Assembly (NCBI GenBank): GCA_944382025.1
Contig: CALWMQ010000110.1
Location: forward strand, 1-20,495
Direction of reading: 5' to 3'
From: an uncultured Clostridia bacterium
GTDB lineage: Bacteria; Bacillota; Clostridia; Oscillospirales; Acutalibacteraceae
DNA length: 20,495 nt
Shown in pieces: positions 15,923-20,495 of the stretch (its first letter is position 1; each line of letters opens with the position of its first letter). Below the pieces are notes generated by a model, which saw nothing but the letters and a program-made list of their open reading frames with translations, was not told the origin of the DNA and ran no database searches. The position numbers and the translations under genes were made by a program.

Positions 15923-16814
15923 ACGTCAAAAGCGGCGGGGCCTATCTTATGCCGGACGGCGGACGGTCAATGGGCTGGTATTCCTGTCTCCATGGCTGAT
16001 TGGAGTGACGGCGTTTTTTGTATATCCGTTTATCAGTACGTTTCTCTATATGTTCCATGACGTAACGCTAGAGCCTGGGGGAATGAAGATGGAATTCACC
16101 GGGCTGAAGAACCTGCAGGAAGTATTTATCAACAGCCCAACAAATGTCCGCATGATAACCGAAGCCCTAGCCTCCAGTTTTGGGACGGTTATCCTGATCA
16201 TGTTGTTTTCCATTTTCGCCGCCGTACTGTTGAACCAGAAGTTTCATGGACGGGCAGTAGTCCGGGCGATTTTCGCCTTGCCAATCATTGTATCCTCGGG
16301 GATACTGCTGAGTGTATTTAAGGAAGACCTGTTTGTCCGGTCTATCCAATCGGACCCATCGACAATTTTCCAGAGCACAGCGCTGCAGGATATGCTGCAG
16401 AGCTTTGGATTGGATGTAACGTTGGTTCAAAGCATTTCGGATATGATCAACCGGATCATGGATATAGTATGGCAGTCCGGGGTACAGATTCTGTTATTTC
16501 TGGCGGCGCTGCAGTCGGTTCCCCGGGTGCTGTATGAGGTGAGTTCGGCGGAAGGGGCGACCACCTGGCAAACCTTTTGGAAGGTGACCATTCCACTGAT
16601 ATCGCCCTATATCCTGTTAAACGGATTGTATTCGATTATTGATTCTTTCACGTTTTATGACAACCCGGTGATGAAAGAGGTCATGAATCAGTTTAACGAC
16701 ATGAACTATGAAGTGAGTTCCGCCTTATCGATGGTTTATTTCGCGATTGTTCTGGTGATCACGTTGGCGGCGGCCGGGCTGGCATCCCGGCATGTATATT
16801 CGGCGGAGAAATAA
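15915..16814 (+). CDS. ABC sugar transporter permease, MalF/UgpA type (second pair)
   Basis: 299 aa. The start is a TTG at 15915 with GGGGGAG 6 nt upstream, overlapping the end of the DUF5696-like gene by 8 nt; an ATG upstream at 15834 would lie deep inside that gene and has no site. About six transmembrane segments begin at NGLVFLSPWLIGVTAFFVYP, the usual MalF-type opening, and GLKNLQEVF follows the first loop. The EAA loop is degenerate: YEVSSAEGATTWQTFWKVTI.P (E208-G214), with SSAEG replacing the usual AA.(I/L)DG. An extra loop of about 40 residues after SVFKEDLFVRSIQ is longer than in the first permease. Belongs with the following MalG-type gene. Confidence 0.91.
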   Translation: MNKRQKRRGLSYAGRRTVNGLVFLSPWLIGVTAFFVYPFISTFLYMFHDVTLEPGGMKMEFTGLKNLQEVFINSPTNVRMITEALASSFGTVILIMLFSIFAAVLLNQKFHGRAVVRAIFALPIIVSSGILLSVFKEDLFVRSIQSDPSTIFQSTALQDMLQSFGLDVTLVQSISDMINRIMDIVWQSGVQILLFLAALQSVPRVLYEVSSAEGATTWQTFWKVTIPLISPYILLNGLYSIIDSFTFYDNPVMKEVMNQFNDMNYEVSSALSMVYFAIVLVITLAAAGLASRHVYSAEK

Positions 16815-16835
16815 AAGGAGAAAGGAGGAAGGGGA

Positions 16836-17774
16836 TTGACAGGCATCCGTTGGAAAGTGGTAGGGAAAAAGGCTGTACAAAAGGGTCTTTGGCCGCTTAT
16901 CCGATTTTTCATACTGTTTGGGATATGTTTTTTGCTGGTTTACCCGCTGTTGTTCATGATTTCCAGCGCTTTCCGGAGTCAGGAAGACTTGTGGGACCCC
17001 TCAGTGGTATGGATTACCAGGCATTTTAGCCTGGAGCATTTCAAAGCCATGATGGAGTTTATTGATTTTCCGGAGGCGCTGCGGAACTCGATTTTGATCA
17101 GTGTAGGTACCGCGCTGCTGCAGACTGGATCCTGCGCCATGGTTGGGTATGGTTTTGCCAGGTTCCGATTCAAGGGGCGTGAAGGGCTATTTGTTCTGGT
17201 TCTGCTGACGATTATCGTTCCCCAGCAGACCATCTTGAATCCAATTTTTATGATGTTTCGATTTTTCCATATACCGGTGGTATCCCTGTTTACCGGCAGC
17301 GTCAATCTATTGAACACGCCGTTTCCGTACTGGATCCAAGGGCTATTGGGGAGCGGGATTCGAGCCGGGCTGTTTATCTTTATTTATCGGCAGTTTTTCC
17401 GGGGGATGCCTCAGGAATTAGAGGAAGCGGCGATGATAGATGGGTGCAACGCGTACTCGACCTTTCTCCGGATTATGCTTCCCAGTTCCGTGATGATCAT
17501 GGTAACGGTGTTCATGTTTTCGCTTGTATGGCATTGGAATGACACGGTTACGGCGGGTGTTTTGTCGGCCAACAGCAAAACCCTGGCGGTTGCGCTGACG
17601 AATTTGAGAGAGATGGCGTATTACATGACCGGCGGCGGGGATGAAAACCCAATGCTGACGCAAGCCCGGGTGCAGGCTGGAGCGCTGCTGGCGATTCTGC
17701 CGATGCTGATTGTGTTCGCGTTAGGGCAGAAGACCTTTACTGAAAGCGTTGAACGGACGGGCATAGTAGGATAG
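16836..17774 (+). CDS. ABC sugar transporter permease, MalG/UgpE type (second pair)
   Basis: 312 aa, TTG start with a strong AAAGGAGGAAGGGG site, 21 nt after the preceding permease. Six transmembrane helices; MalG-type motifs include NSILISV, GYGFARFRF, IIVPQQTILNP, the region YRQFFRGMPQELEEAAMIDG with the EAA core at E196-G203, and VWHWND. The EAA loop is canonical, unlike its partner. Downstream is a 117-nt gap before the second binding-protein gene. Confidence 0.93.
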   Translation: MTGIRWKVVGKKAVQKGLWPLIRFFILFGICFLLVYPLLFMISSAFRSQEDLWDPSVVWITRHFSLEHFKAMMEFIDFPEALRNSILISVGTALLQTGSCAMVGYGFARFRFKGREGLFVLVLLTIIVPQQTILNPIFMMFRFFHIPVVSLFTGSVNLLNTPFPYWIQGLLGSGIRAGLFIFIYRQFFRGMPQELEEAAMIDGCNAYSTFLRIMLPSSVMIMVTVFMFSLVWHWNDTVTAGVLSANSKTLAVALTNLREMAYYMTGGGDENPMLTQARVQAGALLAILPMLIVFALGQKTFTESVERTGIVG

Positions 17775-17891
17775 CGGGCAACCAGAGGGTTATGGCAAAG
17801 GCTTTTGGAAGGGCCAGCCGGGACGCAGCGGGAGCATTGAATATAGTGGATACAGAAGTTTGTAACAAATAAATTCAAAAAGGGAGATGTT
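17775..17891 (+). other. 117-nt gap before the second binding-protein gene
   Basis: The largest gap in the transport block. TTGAAT at 17837 could be a -35 box, but the sequence 17 nt later (TTGTAA) is a poor -10. The closing part is AT-rich with a GGGAG site. No convincing terminator is visible, so read-through from the permeases is likely; a weak internal promoter raising expression of the binding protein is possible. Confidence 0.35.
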
Positions 17892-19277
17892 GTGAAGATG
17901 AAAAAGGGTTGGGCAAAAGGTTCGCGTGCCATAGCGCTGCTGCTGGCGGCAGTGACGGCGGTAAGCTTAACGGGCTGCGGCACGGGAACCGGGGACAGTT
18001 CGAATACTTCTGAGGGGCAGTCAGGAGGAGTTACCTCCGGGGTATCCCAGGGAGATCCGGCGGTTTCGGGATCGGAGCCTGTTTCGGAGGGGTTTGCGGA
18101 TCGGACAGTCTCGGATCCGAATATAACGGTATTCATACCTTATGCCATTCCGGAAGTGATGGAAGAGGTAACCATTCCGGCCTATGAGGCGAAATACGGC
18201 GGGAAGGTAACGGTTGTGGATTCGGAATGGGCTATACGGCATACCAAGCTGTCTCAGCTCATTCAATCCGGCGACGCTCCGGATGTTGTCTCGGTATACA
18301 GCGGTGATATGCCCAATATGGCATTGAAAGGGCTTTTGGAGCCATTGGATGGGCTGACGGATTTTGAAAACGATTTGTACAGCCAGGAAGTCAACGATAC
18401 ATCTTTTATGTTTGGCAGTTCCCACTATGCGGTGTCCAATTCCATTTCCCCGAACATGATTCTGTATAATAAAACCATGTTTAAAAACGCCGCGCTTGAT
18501 GATCCGTATGAATTATACCAGGAGGGGAAATGGGACTGGAACACCTTCCGTCAGGCGGCGCTGGACCTGACCCAGGACACGGATTTTGACGGGAACGCGG
18601 ATATCTGGGGATTTGGCACCTGGCAGGATGCCATATTTCCTATGTCCAATGGGGTGAATATACTGGAGATGGAAGATGGATCTCCCGTATTGAAAATAGA
18701 TGATCCCCAGGTGATAGCGGGGCTCCAGCTGTATTATGAGATGTTCAACAACGATATCAGCATCCAGGTGGATCACTTTCAGTGGTTTGAAGGGTTCCGC
18801 GATAAGAAAGTGGGCATGATTTTTATAGAGGGGCATGTTCAGGCGGAACGGTTGATAGAGGAAGGGCAATTTTCTGATGAAATGGGATTGGTTCCCTTCC
18901 CGAAGGGCCCGGATGCGGAAAAGTATGTTACCTACGGCACGGCAACCGGCTGGGGAATGGGGCTGGGCTCCGGCAACAGTGAAGCGTCTATGGCATTTAT
19001 CGAGATGTATATTACCGATTTGGCGTCAGACAACGCGGCTTTAGGGTCTGAGGAAAACGCGCCTTTAAGTAAAGAGTGCTACGATCTGGTGCTGGAAATG
19101 CGGAATTCAGATGATTTCGAGGTAATGATCCCCTTATTTTTTGGCTACGGAAGCATGGATCCGATTTTTACCCAGCTGACCGATGAACTGCGTCAAAACA
19201 AACCGGTTGGTACTACGGTAGCGTCCTATAAGCCGCTGCTGCAGGCGGAAATTGATAAAGTTTTAGCGGACTCCTGA
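17892..19277 (+). CDS. ABC sugar-binding lipoprotein (family 1 solute-binding protein)
   Basis: 461 aa counting from the GTG at 17892 (AGGGAG five nt upstream); the ATG two codons later at 17898 is an equally possible start. A clear lipoprotein signal ends in the lipobox SLTGC (C29 from the GTG), followed by a Gly/Ser-rich tether. The mature part has the usual two-lobe binding-protein landmarks: GDAPDVVSVYSGDMPNMALKG, LEPLDGL, ILYNKTMFKNAAL, WDWNTFRQAA and, at 229-237, DTDFDGNAD followed by WGFG. That last loop has the D-x-D-x-D-G pattern of calcium-binding loops common in this family. It most likely serves the permease pair immediately upstream. Binding-protein genes usually precede permeases; here it follows. 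Confidence 0.92.
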   Translation: MKMKKGWAKGSRAIALLLAAVTAVSLTGCGTGTGDSSNTSEGQSGGVTSGVSQGDPAVSGSEPVSEGFADRTVSDPNITVFIPYAIPEVMEEVTIPAYEAKYGGKVTVVDSEWAIRHTKLSQLIQSGDAPDVVSVYSGDMPNMALKGLLEPLDGLTDFENDLYSQEVNDTSFMFGSSHYAVSNSISPNMILYNKTMFKNAALDDPYELYQEGKWDWNTFRQAALDLTQDTDFDGNADIWGFGTWQDAIFPMSNGVNILEMEDGSPVLKIDDPQVIAGLQLYYEMFNNDISIQVDHFQWFEGFRDKKVGMIFIEGHVQAERLIEEGQFSDEMGLVPFPKGPDAEKYVTYGTATGWGMGLGSGNSEASMAFIEMYITDLASDNAALGSEENAPLSKECYDLVLEMRNSDDFEVMIPLFFGYGSMDPIFTQLTDELRQNKPVGTTVASYKPLLQAEIDKVLADS

Positions 19278-19377
19278 TAAAAGGGACCAATAGGTGAGGG
19301 CTGGGAAGAGTGAATGATGAAAGGATCCCGTTCACCCCGTTTTGTCAGTTCCTCCTTATAATGAAAGGAAAAAAGCG

Positions 19378-20495
19378 ATGAACAGAAAGTGTGTGATGCG
19401 TGTGTTCAGCCTAATATGCGCTTTGGGTATGGCGGCTATGGGAGGCTGTGACCAGGATGGGGGAAGTTCACAGAGGGCTTCCAGCCAGCCTGACGCTTCT
19501 GGCGTAATGTCAGACTTTTCCGAATACGCAGCCGAGGAAACAACGGAACCAAACGGGGAGGTAGCTATTCCCAATCCGCCCCAAAAACCGGTGGTGGATC
19601 CCACAACGACCCAGTTTGGCTCGCCCGCGCCCCAATGGATGAGGGAAGCGGAAATGTATCAGAACACCCGGGATAAAGTCTGGGATGAGGCCTTTATAAA
19701 GGAATGGATGGCGCCGTATTTCAGTTTTGTCACCTCTGTGCCGTGGAACGCCTCATCTATGAATTATGTCAATAACGGGCTTAAGGGTTCGGTATACATG
19801 GGCTTTTATCACACCTCCGTCAAGGAAAACCTGGCCATCCGCAGGGCGGATGGCAGTGTGGTGCTCAGCGATTACACAGACCCGGCCATACCGCGGATTA
19901 TGATGTTCTGCCATAATACATCGGAGACCCTGACTCATTTTATGGCGGAACTGGATACGGCTTTCAGCAGTTCCGGCGCGGTGGGGGCGTTTTTTGATGA
20001 CGTACGCAAGCCGAACCAGACCATTCTTAACGATTGTGTTACCTGTTATTCCAGCGATCATGAGCATGACGTGCCGGATATTACAGGAAGTGATAGCAGT
20101 GTTGAGAATTACTTCAAGTATACGCTTCCGGCGGCTTATAAGTATGTAAAGGCGTCTAATGACGAAGCGTTTGTGATGATCAACGGGGGGCGGCCCCATG
20201 AGGATCTGGCGTCCGACGATCCTACGTCAGCGGCTAATTTATGGCGTTACGCGGACGCGCTTATGTGGGAAAACTGCATGTATGATGAAAACGCGTGGAA
20301 GTGGTGTGACTGGAACACCCTTCAAAAAGCGGCGCGGACCATTTCCCCTGCCCTGCTCAATGGAAAGAAGCAGATGATTCTAACCTATTTTTACAATAAG
20401 ACGCCGGTGGAAAAGCGGCTGCAAGCCGCGATAGAGACGATTGCCTACGCGCGGTTAAACGACTACCTTTGGTCGGACTACATGACATTGTATGA
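19378..20495 (+). CDS. Lipoprotein with probable TIM-barrel glycosidase domain, cut by right edge
   Basis: Open from ATG 19378 to the window end (372 codons plus). AAAGGAAAAA precedes the ATG. A short lipoprotein signal ends in AMGGC (C24), followed by a Ser/Thr/Pro-rich tether to about residue 85. The folded part shows strand-helix periodicity: KGSVYMGFYHTS, IPRIMMFCHNTSE, SGAVGAFFDDV (D207, D208), EAFVMINGG, YADALMWENCMYDE (E298) and KKQMILTYFYN. The pairing of a 'G.FFDD' strand and an 'ADA.(M/V).EN..Y.E' strand recalls the GH114/TM1410-like barrels (endo-alpha-1,4-polygalactosaminidase relatives) and other hypothetical glycosidase barrels. This is a motif-level judgement, so the exact family is open. 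It starts about 100 nt after the second binding protein and probably acts on polysaccharide at the outer face of the membrane. Confidence 0.72.
   Translation, partial: MNRKCVMRVFSLICALGMAAMGGCDQDGGSSQRASSQPDASGVMSDFSEYAAEETTEPNGEVAIPNPPQKPVVDPTTTQFGSPAPQWMREAEMYQNTRDKVWDEAFIKEWMAPYFSFVTSVPWNASSMNYVNNGLKGSVYMGFYHTSVKENLAIRRADGSVVLSDYTDPAIPRIMMFCHNTSETLTHFMAELDTAFSSSGAVGAFFDDVRKPNQTILNDCVTCYSSDHEHDVPDITGSDSSVENYFKYTLPAAYKYVKASNDEAFVMINGGRPHEDLASDDPTSAANLWRYADALMWENCMYDENAWKWCDWNTLQKAARTISPALLNGKKQMILTYFYNKTPVEKRLQAAIETIAYARLNDYLWSDYMTLY

Noticed and set aside
19293..19336. Terminator between the second binding protein and the last lipoprotein gene
   Set aside because: Only short 5-bp stems can be drawn and the following CCGTTTTGTC is a weak T-run; it is not strong enough to call.
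1..20495. tRNA, rRNA, riboswitch or CRISPR array
   Set aside because: No cloverleaf, rRNA-like stretch, conserved riboswitch core or regularly spaced repeat was seen when reading both strands.

Overview
The window looks like a chromosomal carbohydrate-utilisation locus from a low-to-mid GC Gram-positive bacterium of the Bacillota, most likely a Clostridia/Oscillospiraceae-type gut anaerobe. Reasons seen in the sequence: strong AGGAGG-type ribosome binding sites, frequent TTG starts, sigma-A-like promoters, lipoproteins with Gly-Cys lipoboxes, a Thr-rich extracellular linker and a surface-anchor tail. The taxonomic assignment is inference. No rRNA, tRNA or CRISPR was seen.

Layout. (1) 1-481: the 5' part of an IS256-family transposase on the minus strand, cut by the window edge, followed by a short non-coding end with two related repeats and then a perfect 17-bp-arm terminator hairpin. 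(2) 482-779: non-coding spacer. (3) 780-3236, minus strand: a cytoplasmic glycoside hydrolase family 2 enzyme with both catalytic glutamates, with a near-consensus promoter at 3352-3380 framed by an inverted repeat. (4) 3237-3722: AT-rich divergent regulatory region with a 17-bp perfect palindrome. (5) 3723-20495, plus strand: one long co-directional series of a surface protein with two copies of an unrecognised beta-sandwich-like domain, a Gfo/Idh/MocA oxidoreductase, a giant substrate-binding lipoprotein fused to two carbohydrate-binding-like modules, a MalF/MalG-type permease pair, a beta-propeller/TPR/Yip1 membrane protein, a secreted DUF5696-like protein, a second MalF/MalG-type pair, a second conventional sugar-binding lipoprotein, and a lipoprotein that looks like a TIM-barrel glycosidase and runs off the right edge.

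How it may work together (inference): surface-anchored binding and hydrolytic proteins capture and cut a glycan outside the cell. Two CUT1-type importers without a local ATPase bring in oligosaccharides, presumably powered by a shared MsmX-like ATPase encoded elsewhere. The GH2 enzyme and the oxidoreductase process the sugars inside. Several genes from 9652 to 16814 are joined by 8-nt overlaps or gaps of a few nucleotides, so the core is almost certainly a single transcription unit.

The most unusual part is the block from 6762 to 17774. Its fused substrate-binding protein, the propeller-TPR-Yip1 membrane protein and the DUF5696-like secreted protein sit between two permease pairs. This looks like an integrated envelope machine rather than two simple sugar importers. 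The substrate is not known from sequence alone; weak resemblances of three proteins to galactosaminidase-related families are recorded as a hypothesis only.
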